Source: Phytophthora hibernalis (Eukaryota; Oomycota; Peronosporomycetes; Peronosporales; Peronosporaceae). Taken from it: a stretch of DNA of 64,000 nt. This document shows, one piece after another, positions 9,545 through 21,866 of the stretch. Made by a program: the position numbers and the translations under genes. Positions within the stretch are counted from its first letter, which is position 1; every line of letters starts with the position of its first letter. The notes under the pieces are model-generated. The model searched no databases and was not told where the DNA came from. It was given only the letters and a program-made list of their open reading frames with translations. Where the stretch lies: NCBI GenBank assembly GCA_012656075.1, contig JAAKBF010000059.1, positions 150,494 through 214,493 of the forward strand, read 5' to 3'.

Positions 9545-12132
9545 TCAGCGAAACAACTGCTTAGGCCTCGTCGAAAATTTGCTCGAAAATGTGAAGACCG
9601 ACACGATTGGCCGGAGGCTGAGCATTCTCGTCCCAAACAGGAGGCTCTCGTTCGTTAAGATCGGTGTCCTCCTGCAAGGCCCTCTCGATGTCGCCGACGG
9701 AAAATTCCCTGGGGACAACACTGGAAACTCTGGGTTGCGCGGACGAAAACACGTGTTGTATGGGTGCAACTCTGGACGAGTCACCCACCACACTCGCCAG
9801 GGTTCTTGAACGTCCAAGTCCTTGAGATCAGCGAACCAATTCGAACGAGACGGGAACATGGGCTGGTTAATCAACGAATACGTGGGGACCGTAGGCTCAA
9901 AATAGAGCTCGGAGTCGAGACTAGGCGAAGGGCCTCGAGCTGAGCGAGAACTGACTGCAGCCCGGAGTGCTTCCTCATAGGACTTCATGACGAGCCGCAA
10001 CAGGTCGCCTCGACGCTTACGCTCAAGATTGTACACCGCCCACAACTCGTGAATGGCGGCGAACTCCGACACGTGCGAGCTTGGGTTCAGGTCTGGGTGT
10101 AAACCCAACAAGACACTTGAATCCAGTAACGACGATCCAGTGGTTCCTCTCCCAGAGAGCCACGAAAATGTTGATACGAGAATCGTAAGGTTGCGACTCG
10201 TCGAATTCCCGACTATCACCCAGGAAACGAGCCCAAGCGTCGCAAACGATCATCAACGGGGTCGTAGATTGCGCCGACTTCTTCTTGGAATGCAGACGTT
10301 GGCGGGCGGCGTCAATCTCGCTCGCTGAGACGAAAATTGGAGTCTCCGGGAACTTGGAGAGGACTTGTTGGCATGGATGAGACGGATTAAACATATCCAT
10401 CCACTTCCGAAGCCCATCGAGAGTAGTTGGCGTCGGAGCTACACTAGACTTGCCTCCGATATCCAGCATCTTGACCGGGGAACGACATGCCAATATTTTC
10501 GCCCAGCAACGAGCGGACCCATAATGGAAGAACTCCACGCTGCGAGTCTGACGCATCGAAGGAGTCTCCCGGGCCTCGCGCGCAACAGCCTGGGCCGCAC
10601 GAGCACGCAGTTTTGCGATTGGAAGCTTCAACGGTGCAGGCAATTCCACCATACCAGGGGTCGTAGGAGGTTGACTTGTCGAAGAAATGCTGGGAGTCTT
10701 CTTGGACGATTTCGATGAGTTAGAACCTGTCGAACGCTTGGAAACAACCGGTGTTTTGCCCTTCGCAGGCGACTTGATGACAGGAGCCGTTAATCGCGCT
10801 GTCTTGGTGCCTGAAGCGTTAGGTTTGGCTGCCTGAGAGACCGGAGTAACCTTGCTCGACGACTTGGAACCAGAATCATTGACGATCGACGAGCTCTTGG
10901 CTTTCTTGGCAGTCTGGCGAGAAGACTTGAAAGCTGCTCGCTTTTTCGACGAGCCCTTCGATCGAGGAGCCGGTGCACTTCCTCGCTTGACAGAATGAGT
11001 AGCTTTTCGACGAGCATCGGCATAGCTCTGTAGCTTGCCGCGTGGAGGCACCCGGTCCGTGAGGACCACAGTGCTAGCTGACGATGAACAGCTATCCTCA
11101 GCTTCGACGTCCATAAGGAAATCTCGATGAGACATCCCGTTCGATGAGCTCATAGGAGAACCAACTGGTGACGGCTAAGAAGTAGACAGCGAACCAATGG
11201 TCTGACTCGGCGGGACTCCAAGCTCGATATCACCAGAAGGGATGGATCCCGTAACCTTCGGCGAAGCTGGACTGGGCGAACCATCCAAAGCATCTTCGTC
11301 AAGAACGTCCAACTCGGCGAGAACAGCCTGAGTAATGCAAGCACAATTCTTTGCTGCTGCTCGAGAAGGGCGACGTCGAGGAGAACCGAGAGAAAGAGGC
11401 AGTCGAAGCCGGAACGGAGACTACGGAACTCAGCGAAGGAGTCGCCACGGAAGTAGACGAACTCGATGAGATCACGGCTGGAGCCGACTCTATCGACGAG
11501 TCAGTGGAGGCCACAGATCCAGATGCTGGACTCGGCGAAGAACTTATACGACCGGGTGAAGCGCTCATGGCCAGAGATAAACTCACCAGAACGGCTGACG
11601 AACTCGCCAAGTTCGGATCAACGGAGCTCAACGAGCCTGCCCCAAGATATGGTGACTCGTCGACGTGAGCCTCAGCCTCATTAACTTCGACTGGAACCTC
11701 GCCGTGGGGAAGACTCAGCGAGTGTCGCTGAGGAAAATAGCCACTCGAATTGGCGCGGCTAAGACCAGCCGCCGGAGAGCAGAGGCGGCGCCGCCCTGGA
11801 ATAGGCAGCGAAGGCGCGAGCTCAGCGACCACTTCCGCTCGGAGCAAAGTCGTCGATGCGTCGAAACCCTCCTCGCCAGGTACGAGACGCTCAAAATCGC
11901 CGCGAGAAACACTCATAGACCGGCTCTGTCGTGGGCCGGCCGCCGTCGGATTCACTGGGTTAGAGTACCGACGGAGGCGTTCGGCCGGAGTCAATGTCTT
12001 CAGTGGCGCGCTCCTGAGTTGAGATACCGAACGGTGTCTCCGGTGGCGCGACTCCGACTTAGACCGCTTGCGGTGTGAAGAACACGACGAGGACACAGGT
12101 GAGACCGCAGAGAAAGTCGGAGAAACCACCAA
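9545..12132 (-). pseudogene. Antisense accessory ORF P0
   Basis: Read from 12132 leftwards: a Ser/Arg-rich start (MVVSPTFSAVSPVSSSCSSH), a long Ser/Thr/Pro-rich region, a Lys/Ser-rich region around 10.65-11.0 kb (SSKKRAAFKSSRQTAKKAKS), then an ordered part with DGLRKWMDMFNPSHPCQQVL at about 10.38 kb, ALWERNHWIVVTGF near 10.15 kb and DLDVQEPWRVWWVTR near 9.80 kb. The ordered motifs recur in P2 and P3, which lie in the same convergent position behind other integrases. A shift near 11.15 kb joins two large frames, and there are others towards the C-terminus. No known enzyme family recognised. The coiled-coil start seen in other copies is missing. Opposite-strand frames at 11351-11684 are shadows. 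Confidence 0.65.
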
Positions 12133-12479
12133 CGCTGCGCTCGTCGGGGTAACATTAGTCGAGCTCTCGCAGTTGAAATCGCCGAGCCCGAAGATACTCC
12201 GCTCGACGAGTTCGCGGGGCGGAGAGGGAGGGTAACTTCACAGCACCAGACACTTCGTTTGCTAGTGCCGTAGCTGCTGCAACGTCCGCCCCAGGGACTT
12301 CGAAGGAGTTGACGTCGTACGGTCGGGAGTGCGCGGCTGGTCGACGACCCGCTTCAGCTCTGCCTGCTCTGCCTCGTGTATTTCCGGCTGGGAATGTGTC
12401 AAATTACCGAGCAGTACGGCGAGGAACAAGCGACTCTATCCTCGCGAGCCGACGATGCTGAAGAATGAGCAACCCGACT
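12133..12479. other. Junction between head-to-head P0 and P0b
   Basis: The two accessory ORFs point away from each other here. By comparison with P2, which starts 62 bases from an LTR, two 3' LTRs would be expected in this gap, but no TGTGG...CACGACA LTR sequence is visible. The gap shows no other feature. Confidence 0.5.
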
Positions 12480-14154
12480 GGAGGCTTCGTTGGCATCGAT
12501 GACCACCTTCCGTGATGAAGAAATTACCCGTCGTGTGCGGGTTGAGAGAGCTCGCTGCTGCGCGGACCGCTATTGCCGAATTGAATCGGGAGAAGAACAC
12601 CTTGACTCAAGAACGCGACAACTTAGAGCAATAGCTGCGCCAAGCACTCACTGATCGGGAGCTTGCAAGTTCGACGCTCGAGCTGGTGCGAGGTGCGGTC
12701 GTCCCCCATCGACTTCTACGTCCATTCCCGTTATTCCGTCCATGGGTGGGTCATCAGTGTTTCCCCATTTCCGCCTGGTTTGCCTCCTCGCCCCCGCAAA
12801 GCCCTGCGAATGCACGCGCCCCTGCAAGGTTCTGATGCGGCTGCCCCAGAGGGTCCAATACATGCAGATACCCCAGACGCATCGACCCAGCCTAGCGCAG
12901 TGGTCTCTTCTACGGAAAAGGAAAATCCCGTTCGTCGACAGCCAAACGGCGAGCCACAGTTTCACCACCGAGTCGACAGTCGAAGACGCCCAAGAAAATC
13001 TTCAGTGCTCCGCCCAAGAAGGCTACGTCTCTGCTTCCATAAAGATACCCCGGTGTTACGAGTCCATATCCGGATCCTCCACCGTCGACACTCGATTTAT
13101 CTACTCCCGCATCGACCTCTTCGTCCCAACCGGCATCGTCCCGCCAAGCTTCAGCTCCAGGTGACGATATCGGTGACGAGGGATCATCATCGGGTGATTC
13201 TGACTGCGATTCAGAGGAGAATTCCACGTCTCCCAACAACCACGGCGCCGACGATGAAGAAGAGGATGGAGTTCGTCCGGCCATGAATGCGATTCAACCC
13301 TTCTTTCGCCCCGTCCTACCTCCTACCAGAGCATTGGCTTCTTGGGTCAGCACGGATGTTCGTCCTTGGGATGGAGATGCATTGCGCGCACTGCGCTTCG
13401 CGACGGTCACTGTCGACGAGATTGTTGTGATATTTCCACCTCCACTTGCCTTAGGTTGGATTCATTCCGCCAAATGACATAAGGGTACACCTAGGCCGAT
13501 ACACAACGAGGCCCTGTTGACGGATGCCAAGATCCAAAAATGTACTCCAAGAAACCCTGGTTGAAGCTGCGGAAACTGCCGCCCTCGCTGGCTGTCGCAG
13601 TTGGAGATGTCGATTTCGCAACGTTGATCAGGGTTTCTAACGTCCACCAGAAGAAGTGGTGTCAAGTGTACTGCGAGGGTGGGTACTCATAGATTCCCCG
13701 TGGGAAGAAGCCTTCTGAGTACCTGCAGGATCTCTTGAGTGTAATGTCGGATCGTCGCTCGCGTGCCAAGGTCAACTTCGAGCAGACCGTGTTGCCTGGG
13801 GTGGTTCGTCTAATGCGTCATGGGCGTTGTGACATCGACATCCTGCTGGAACCTATCTTCGTGACGTTCCCGTTATCCCGTAACCGCACGAAATGGTTTC
13901 CAGTTGGTGACGTTATCACGCTCGACGACGGCTCGGAGGACTCGAAGTGTTTGTTGCGGTCGATGCATGCGGTCGACAAAGCAGAGCCTTGGAGAATTTT
14001 CTTTCACGGCGCGCGAGCCGACCACATTGCCCAACATATTGCACGTCTTCGAAACAAGTTCATCCAAGCGGCCGAGAAGCGGTGCAGATTCGTAGTCGTT
14101 TCTTCATTCGTAATTTCGATTCACTTCATTTTGCCTTCTTCTGGAATATTTTAG
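12480..14154 (+). pseudogene. Antisense accessory ORF P0b (opposes E2)
   Basis: A coiled-coil stretch (LRELAAARTAIAELNREKNT then LTQERDNLEQ, a stop, LRQALTDRELASSTLELV) at 12.54-12.69 kb is followed by a Pro/Ser-rich part (PPPSTLDLSTPASTSSSQPA), an acidic segment (DDIGDEGSSSGDSDCDSEEN, about 13.16-13.22 kb) and an ordered region with LPPTRALASWVSTDVRPWDG at 13.32-13.37 kb and MHAVDKAEPWRIFFHGARA near 14.0 kb. The order coiled coil, low-complexity, acidic, W-rich domain parallels P2/P3, and EPWRIFF parallels EPWRVWW of P0. It ends about 230 bases from the E2 chromodomain on the other strand. Several frameshifts; not functional. Confidence 0.55.
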
Positions 14155-14387
14155 GTGCTCGACCTTGGTCACCTTCACAAATACGTATACACTCCCCTTC
14201 CTCCTTCGATATACCAATGGCCTTCCCGTTGGGTTTTCTTCCATTGTTGATGACAGGGCCTGTTTCTGTATCACTCCTCCTCCTGTTAACGCAGCCATCC
14301 TGCGATACCTTCTACCTTCAATCCTGATGAGATCCTGTCTCCCACCATTCCCTTGCCTACTCGGCACTCATCGGTTCTCTCGATAGC

Positions 14388-16264
14388 ATCGCTTCGAGCC
14401 GATGTTTACCCGTCCTGTGTCGAGCAAAATCGTAGAGTAGCCCTCCTCAGTTCAAGTCAGCTTCGTCGACCCACGTGGTCTCTTTATATCCTTTCCAGTG
14501 TACCAAGTACTCGCGTAGCGCTCGTCCATATCGGTTTCGACGTCCAGTTCGTACATCGAGAATAGCCTCGACCTCAAATACCTCTTCTCCTAGCGCTTCT
14601 GATATCCAACTGTCCTCGAGCAGCATTTCTTCATCCAGTCAAGACGATCTTCCTGCGGCACCCGCAGATCTATTGTCGGGCGCGTCGGATATTGTCGCAC
14701 TGGTTTTAGCTTCGAGATATGTCCCACAGGGTACAGTTGGTATGGCGTACCAGCGATTTCCAACTTTACTGCGTAACTACTCACCATCTCTTGCACTCTG
14801 AAAGGTCCGTGCCACTGATGGGCGAGCTTCTTCGCGTATCCCGGCTTCACTCGATCCAGGAATAACCAGACCTGCGCGCCCTCGTCGATGGTGGTTTCGG
14901 TCACCGTTTCGTTGTGAGTCTCCGCCCTTTCAGCTATAGCCTCTCGTAATAGGTCCGCCGCTTGCACGCGCGCATGCATATAGTGTTTCTGGATGTGGAA
15001 GCGCCACCGGCGCGGCTGTGAGACTTGGCGTCGCGTGTTGCCCACTGAGAGTGAGGCTTCGATCGTCGAGCGGGGTCCCAGCCGTGGACGCAGAAGAATG
15101 GGGTCTCTTTTCTCACTCGACCATACGCCGTGTTCAATGAGTAGGTGAGTCCCTCCGCGTATTCATCCCAGTCTCGTTGGTGCTCGTCTTCAACGTACAT
15201 CTTGATGGATCGAGAAATCGTTTGTACCATACGCTCTGCTGACCCGTTTGCTTGTGGTCGGTAGGCAAGCGTAGCCCGCTGTCGTTGACCCATGAGCTGA
15301 TTAAACGCTCGGAAGAAGTCCGACATAAATCCGGGCTCTCGGTCGTGACGTATTGCCTCGCTCGCTCCGAACCGTCGAAAGACGCATTCCTCGTAGGACT
15401 CCGCCACGGTTTGCGCGGTTCTCCACGAATTTGCTTTTGCAACGACGAACCCAGTGAACAAGTCCACCCAGACCAGAAGTTCGGTATTACCCTTGAACGA
15501 CGGTGGCAACGACGGTATGTGGTCCATAGCAATGACTTGAAATGGTTACGTCGGAATGATATTCCCAGGTGATTCGCCCCTATAGTGGGACGACCGTTTC
15601 CGATCTCGTAATCGGTACACTCTCTGACATAACGTTGAACGCTTTTGTACAGTCCTGGTCAGTGGAAACGTTGGCGTATTCGATGATAAGTACGTCCGAT
15701 TCCTTGATGTCCACCTTCGAGGCTGGCGTGATATTGATGTAGTACGTCTTTACTCAGAGCTTCCGTGACAACGAGCTTCATTACTGCATTTCGATCTTCG
15801 GCGGACTCATCTCCTTTGGCGAGGTAGAAGAGCAGATTGTTCTCGTCTTCACCATACTGATGCGCCAGCTTACTGCAGTTACTTGCGTCTCGCGACGTCA
15901 TTCCCGTTACATCGCCCCTGACCAATTGCTTCAAATTATAGATCCGCAGCTCTTCGTCTTGGGCCTTTCGGATACGATCCATGCGGAAACGTTTTACAAC
16001 ACTTTCGTCGAGCACTTCCGGCGTCGATGTATCCCGTCGATCCTGGCCAGGTGGGTTCTCTTCGCTATTCGGCTGAGTAATTTCGAGTCGGGCTCCCGAC
16101 CTAGTCGTCACTTGCATGATCGGTGGTAATTCGCCGCCTGCACTTTCGTCGAATATCGGATCAATGATCTCTCCGAGTCGATTCAACGTGGTCAGGTCAG
16201 CTAGAGTATGTTCCTCGGAGATCGGTATCCCCGCTTGACGTTGTAGTGCTTGTCCGGCTATCAA
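14388..16264 (-). pseudogene. Integrase with chromodomain (E2)
   Basis: From 16264 leftwards: linker; zinc-binding HHCC region (HQYHASLEGGHQGIGRTYHR near 15.70 kb, with the second Cys pair beyond a frame break); DDE core with MDHIPSLPPSFKGNTELLVW, IRHDREPGFMSDFF and YRPQANGSAERMVQT at 15.53-15.2 kb (Asp, Asp and Glu all present); the C-terminal barrel (VKPGYAKKLAHQWHGPFRVQ; YQLYPVGHISKLKPV) at 14.9-14.7 kb; and a chromodomain (VFEVEAILDVRTG; LREYLVHWKGYKETTW) at 14.57-14.43 kb in another frame. It inserts the cDNA copy into the genome. Broken by at least three frame changes. E2 is the most complete pol in the window. Confidence 0.85.
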
Positions 16265-16323
16265 ATCCGCGCTTGCGTTCTAGTCTCGACGGACGTGACA
16301 CAGGTCTGCCTTCGAGAGCGTCT

Positions 16324-16752
16324 TCAGCTTATCCCAGCACTTCTTCCGAAGGAGCTATAATCCAAACGCCTTGCAGTCCGCCTGTCGCGCAGTTGACGAA
16401 TCACGAGGTTCGAGTCACCGCATACGATTATACGTCGCACGTCGAGTCCCTCCAAGAGATCCAGCGCCAGCAGCAGTCCCCGATATTCCGCTTCGTTGAC
16501 TGTTAAGTCTACGTCGTATCCCGAAGCGGCCTTCTCGATCTTCCAACCTGGCAACTTCCAGACAATGGCACCGAATGCGCCCCCTTCACGTTTCGCCTTC
16601 GCGGACCCGTCGAAGCTGATCACATGCACCTCTTCTCCAACACTTACAATTGGTCGAGGGATCGACATCGCTTTCTTCGGTTGACGTTGAGGAGCCATTG
16701 CTTCCAAAGCTGCGTCAATAGAAGCTCGCGGGGTTATGCAAGCTGCTAACAC
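16324..16752 (-). pseudogene. Second (RVT_3-type) RNase H (E2)
   Basis: A single open frame with VISFDGSAKAKREGGAFGAIVW (first Asp), NEAEYRGLLLALDLLEG (Glu) and IIVCGDSNLVIRQL (Asp). The final Asp region is lost, because the frame runs out into unrelated residues (RRTARRLDYSSFG) after about residue 122. It lies between the standard RNase H (16.81-17.15 kb) and integrase, the same order as in E1 and E5. This confirms a dual-RNase H architecture. Confidence 0.8.
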
Positions 16753-16806
16753 GCCCAGGATATCTTCTTCCCCACGAGTCGATCGATCGATTTGGAGGTC
16801 CCATGG

Positions 16807-18594
16807 CTATAATAGAGCGGCCCACTGAGTCAGGCGTCCCTGCGGGTTATTCTTTCGGAAAACACTGGCCAACGTCGTATATCGAGTCAGCACTCGGATC
16901 TTACGTCCTGCTAGCATCGTGAAACAACTAGTCAGTGCTCTCAGCAGCGCCAGGACCTCTTTCTCAACGAGGTCATACTTGAGTTCATTCGGCTTCAATG
17001 TGCGACTGGTAAATTTTACTGGCATGTAGACGTCCTCGTGTCGTTGAGTGAGAACAACAGAGATGGCCCAGTCACTTGCGTACACAATGATCACTGGCTC
17101 CAGTTCCGGGCTGGAATGGCGCAACAATGGGGTGTCGGCTATCTTCAACTTCAATCGACGAAACGCTACTTCGGCGTGCTTCTATTTCTCAGAGTCGTCT
17201 TCTGTGGCTCGACGTTCGAAGTCTTCCTTCGCCAGGCTGTACAACACCGACGCATATATGGCGAAGTCTGCGATGAATCGATGATAGTAGTTAAGACTGC
17301 CCAAGAACGACTGGAGTGCTTTCAACGTGCGAGGAAAATCGAGAGATGACAGTGCCTCCAAGTTCTTCGGTTTGGCCTCCAGACGTAGGTTCGACACCGA
17401 GTGGCCCAAGTAGTCGACCGTCGACGTACCCCAGCTGCTCTTTTCCACACTTATGAAGAGATTTCACTGGTGGCATGCAGCGAGCAAGTTATCGACCTTG
17501 ATGCATAGGTCATCGCACGATGTAGCGCCCACAAGGATATCATCGATGTATGACCGACGCCCCAATATCGACTTTCGATCTTCATTCTCCGGTACGACAG
17601 GTTTGAACACATCGAGGCGTGGATCTTGGCGGCTTAGTCTCAAGAAACCATACAGCGGAGACGTTGGTAGATCTGGGGGGCATTTCGTAGACCGAATGGC
17701 ATGCGAAGCCACTCGAACAAACCGAACGGCGGGATGAACGCGGAGATGAGACGGGCTCGGTCTGTCATCGGAACAACCCAAAACCCGCACGGCATGTCGA
17801 GAGAGCAATACCAGAGAATCGCATCAAGTCCTTCGAGGAGGTCATCGACGAGCGGCATCGGATAAATCTGAGTCCGTTGACCATTCGATAGTCGATACAA
17901 AGCCTGATATCGACGCCATTCTTTTATGATGACGACGATTGGGGAGGCCCACGGAGACGTCGACAGCTTGATCATCTTCGCACTCAGCAAGCCTTTGATC
18001 AGCTCGAATACCTTCTCGCGGAACTGTGGTGGAATCGTTCGGCAACGTTGGGCCACCGGCTTGGTGTTTCCAACGTCGATGTCACATTCCACGCCAACAG
18101 CGGCAAAAGGTAATGCGATTCCTTTGCCCACCATCAAATGCTTCTTCTTGTTCCAGATGATTCGACGTAATCGTTCCTGCTCTTGAATGTCAATCTCGGA
18201 TGGGACATTTTCAGGCATGCTGACCTTCAAGTCTTCAATATTAACTTCCTGAGTTAAAGACATTGGCACCTCTGGTAGTGCCGCCATTTCCTGCTCCACA
18301 TCTTCCGCAAAGAGATCGCTTCCTTCGTGGTAACAAACCGCGTCGTCGTCGATGGGTGTCAACGTTGAGTCTGCAGGGACCGATGGTGATTCCGATACTT
18401 CCGCCGCAGAACAGTTCTGCACGGACTCCTCGCTGATGTCGGGTTGCAGAGCTCTTTCTGTGGACGTTTCCTTGGCTAGTTGTTGGCTGGTCGAATCTTG
18501 GACTTCTACGGCTGCGACGATCGGTACGCGAGGCGACTTGTCGGCCTCCCTGAGGTTCAGATCTTCTTTGGCGGAGGTCCAACCAGGGTCGCAA
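16807..18594 (-). pseudogene. Reverse transcriptase and RNase H (E2)
   Basis: Minus-strand order: acidic linker; RT entry VFELIKGLLSAKMIKLSTSP then WASPIVVI near 18.0 kb; a damaged stretch where the KKxGxxRxCxDYR box should be (KEWRRYQALYRLSNGQ); IYPMPLVDDLLEGLDA; YCSLDMPCGFWVVPMTDRAR; FEWLRMPFGLRNAP; SYIDDILVG (catalytic YIDD, about 17.55 kb); VDYLGHSVSNLRLEAKPKNL; LQSFLGSLNYYHRFI; and the RNase H-like domain IIVYASDWAISVVLTQR at 17.1 kb down to 16.8 kb. It copies genomic RNA to cDNA. Two frameshifts split the palm domain. Confidence 0.9.
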
Positions 18595-19427
18595 TCGGAG
18601 TGGGGTACTCTACGTGTTGCTCGACAGGGGAATCGTCTTCCTTAACAATCGGAGCTTCGTCGAATTCGCGAGTTGCACCGAACACCATATTTTGCCACTC
18701 TGCATACTGGTTGGACTTCATTGTGACAAAACCATATTCTCGGGGAACGAGATTAATTCCCATCCACACGCCCACCTTGTCCAGGTGTCCACTGTCACCG
18801 GTCGATCACAGATATTGGTGATACGAATGTACCTTGGTGTTCCGCATCGGTTTTCCAACACAGTGGGTATCCATCCTTTCCCCGGTTAATCCAGAGTTGT
18901 TGGTTTGACATGTGGTCTGGGCGCGTAGGTACGTCGCATGATTGGTCGACCTCACTCCAGAGCAACATCAAAGGACCTATTGGTCCGCGTTTGGTGCTGA
19001 ACTGTTCGCGCCGTCCCCGCATGCCGATGCGCACTTCGTCTGGTAAGCATATTGACCCATCTCCTGCGTCAACGCGGATACCAGCTGGGACCATGAAATC
19101 CATTCATAACAACACGTCTTGTCCCGGTAGATCTCCAACCCAAACGTTAAATCGATACACCAAGTTTCCGGCCAAGGTGATCTTAATCATCGCTCGACCC
19201 AGAGTTTCATACGGCGTATCTCCAACTCCCACACAATCTTTCGTCATAGTTTCGTCGATCACGCAGCCTACCTTACGAGCAAAGGTGATGTCCATGAGGG
19301 ACATCTCGGCTCCTGAATCGAACATCAAGATTGCGCGGTTGTCGTCGACCTTGCCGACCACTTTCGCTTGGCTAAAGAACTTGCCGGGTGTGTCCGTCTT
19401 CCAGTATCCACGCTTCTCCCAGGCCAC
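18557..19427 (-). pseudogene. Aspartic protease and protease-RT linker (E2)
   Basis: AILMFDSGAEMSLMDITFAR (D-S-G catalytic triad) at about 19.34-19.28 kb, then LVYRFNVWVGDLPGQDVLL, a stop, and the flap/C-terminal part DFMVPAGIRVDAGDGSICLP at 19.10 kb. The linker follows, with a tail EFDEAPIVKEDD...YPTPIATLVGPP. The retropepsin would cut the gag-pol polyprotein. The stop after VLL corresponds to the LGTDFM position in E5, so one codon change may have split a single frame. Confidence 0.8.
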
Positions 19428-19626
19428 AAATTCACCACGGCGACGACTGCCGCTCTGCTGAACTCATCGGTAACATGGAGCTTGACACTCATCACTTTCG
19501 ACGTACGTGCATTATCTTGGACTATTGCCGTGTTTCCACTAACTGTTGTCCTCGACGTCGTACCGACATATGCATAGATTTTCACTGATCGCTTGTCTCG
19601 TACTGGATTCAAACCCAGCGAGCGAT

Positions 19627-21840
19627 CTAGTTTAACATCTTCTCCGCATCGGGCGGTAGCATTCCGGCGTGGCGCTGTGGCGCATCCCACTGTCGCATCG
19701 AGTTGAAGAATTCTTCAAAACGGAATGCCCCAGCCTCATGCATTTCGCCACATGCATTACACAGCTTCAGACAGCGGTCCGAGGGTGCCGCCCGTTGCAA
19801 TGGCTGCACGTTATAATCGTCCAGCAGTCATCGCTTTTGTGCAGCGTAAACCCACAGTGCGTGCAGGGGGTTCGGACGGGTTTCCGTCGAGCGCTCCTCG
19901 TTGTTGCTCGTAGGGGCTACCGCTGCGACTTTCGCCGGCTCATCTTGACGTTCATCATCGAGTTGCGTTACGATCGGGTATTCGTCGACTCCGTCATCAC
20001 CCTGTGCTCGTAGCAAATTGACAGCTTTGGCGGGCGCCGGAGGTGGATCTTCGCTTGGAATTTCGATGGGTTATACACAACCTTTCCTTGTCGGTCACGG
20101 CTTCGTTGACGAGAACGAAGCACTAGCTCGAGTGCTTCTGCATCCGAAATCCTCAACATAATAAGTTGATCGGCCAACGCTTGCTCGTTAGAACCCAGAG
20201 TGTCGATGAAGTGTTCGACGTGTTCTTGACGGTCAGTAGCCGTGCCATTCTTGATTTTCAGCTTGGCCCGGATTCCTGGAACGTTCAATCGATGCAAGTA
20301 CTCAAGGGGATTTTCATCCGATCGCTTCATGGCATGATAATACTTTCGTGCGACGGAGACTCTCTTCCCACAATACTGGTATTGCGAGGACAGTTGGTTC
20401 CACGACGTTCGGATATGACGACTCAATTGAAGATACCATTGCCTTGCAGGTCCTGAGATCAGGTCATTTAACAGCAAACACATCTCCGAAGGTGACATAC
20501 CGTCTCGCTTCGCAGCCGACTGCAACTTGTTGAGCCATATGCGTGACTTCTCTTCGGTGGCGTCATGTCCGCTAAACCCCTTGAGATCAGATGTTGGGGA
20601 GATGTGGATACGGATCATAGACCCTCCGGACGCGTTTGTCGACACGAGTGCCGGGTGTGACCTCTCCCCAGTCTCGGTTCCTAGATCGAAGAAATCGTCA
20701 GGATCGTCGGCCGGGTAAGCCGTCTGTGGTGCGGTCCTCGGACTGGTTGACCTCATTGATACGTCCGAGCTGGATGCCCGTGTAATGGACACCTCCGGGG
20801 CCGTCACAACAGCAACCGGCGGCGTCGGTGGGTATACCCGCCATTCCTCTCGCTAGGGCTTCCATAGCGTGTTGGAACATGTGCGCTTGGGAACTAGGCG
20901 CATTCAACGACGGCGTACTCGGCTCGTTCGACAGAAGAGGCGGGTTCACCCGCACTTCAGGCTGGACCGTCGGAGGAAGCGTCGGTGCTACAGCAATCAC
21001 TGGTTTGAACGGGGTAGCTTCAGGCGCAAGCGTCATCCTCTCTGGCACACTTGCGTCGCTTTCGGATTCATCGACGATCGAGGACACCGAACGATAGCGG
21101 GAAGATCCCGTGGAGCTTCCGTGGGCCTTCGGTCGGCCAGTCGGCGACGCAGCTCGCCGTAGTGCAGGCTCACGCTTCATCTTCATTCCTACGAGTTCGC
21201 CCAGGGTATGAAACAATCGGCGAGTCGAGTTCAGCACCACCTCAACATCGAACGATGCCTACGATTTGAGATCTTGCGATCGGACTTCCAGGCCTGCCTC
21301 ATGTAACATGGCGAGCAACTTCCTCACGGCCTCAAGCGTTGTGAAGACTTCGTCGAGTTGGGGTACAGCCACTGGTCCACTTATACGAGCATCTAACTGT
21401 ACTTGCAGAAGTCGGGTGAGTTCTTGGAACCCAAACTCATGGACCAGGCTGGCCGTTAGTTCGGGTAGCGGAGCTCGCGGCTTCACCGGGTCTTCATCCT
21501 CGGACTCAGGCGCTTTCATAGGCATGGGCTTCTTGCGTGTTTTCTTAGGTGTCTGGTGGGACACCGGGTCATCTTTCGACGAACGGCTTTTCGTCGATAA
21601 CCCAGACGGACTCTGCTTGGCAGCAGAGCCCGTGGTGGCTCCCGGGGAGCCATATTGGGAATTGGGTGCTTTTCCTCGTACTCCTCCTTCACCTCGACCT
21701 TGATGTCGGGGACCACAGACACTACATCGGGAATCTGTGGCGGGTCGGATCTCCTTGCGAGCTGAGTTTCCGGCGCCGATCCTTGAGTCGTCGGAGCTCG
21801 TGGTTCGGGCTCTAGTTTTACTTGAATCCCATCTTCAGAA
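19627..21840 (-). pseudogene. Gag (E2)
   Basis: The N-terminal part (21.8-20.8 kb) is acidic and Pro-rich (VEVKEEYEEKHPIPNMAPRE; LVHEFGFQELTRLLQVQL). The capsid-like retrotransposon gag domain lies at 20.6-20.0 kb: KGFSGHDATEEKSRIWLNKL, GPARQWYLQLSRHIRTSWNQ, ENPLEYLHRLNVPGIRAKLK, EHVEHFIDTLGSNEQALADQ. A possible Cys/His knuckle (CNACGEMHEAGAF) follows at about 19.74 kb. It forms the particle. Three or more frameshifts. The open frame also reads back through the primer site into the LTR; the true start is uncertain. Confidence 0.8.
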
Positions 21841-21848
21841 CCAGTAGT

Positions 21849-21865
21849 CCCGGGCCGCGGCACCA
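21849..21865 (-). other. Primer binding site (E2)
   Basis: On the minus strand TGGTGCCGCGGCCCGGG follows the LTR end CCACCACA by one base. It differs by one base from the site next to LTR C. Confidence 0.7.
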
Positions 21866-21866
21866 T

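Noticed and set aside
11351..11684. Plus-strand acidic ORFs opposite P0
   Set aside because: Antisense reading of a Ser-rich P0 stretch; no motifs.
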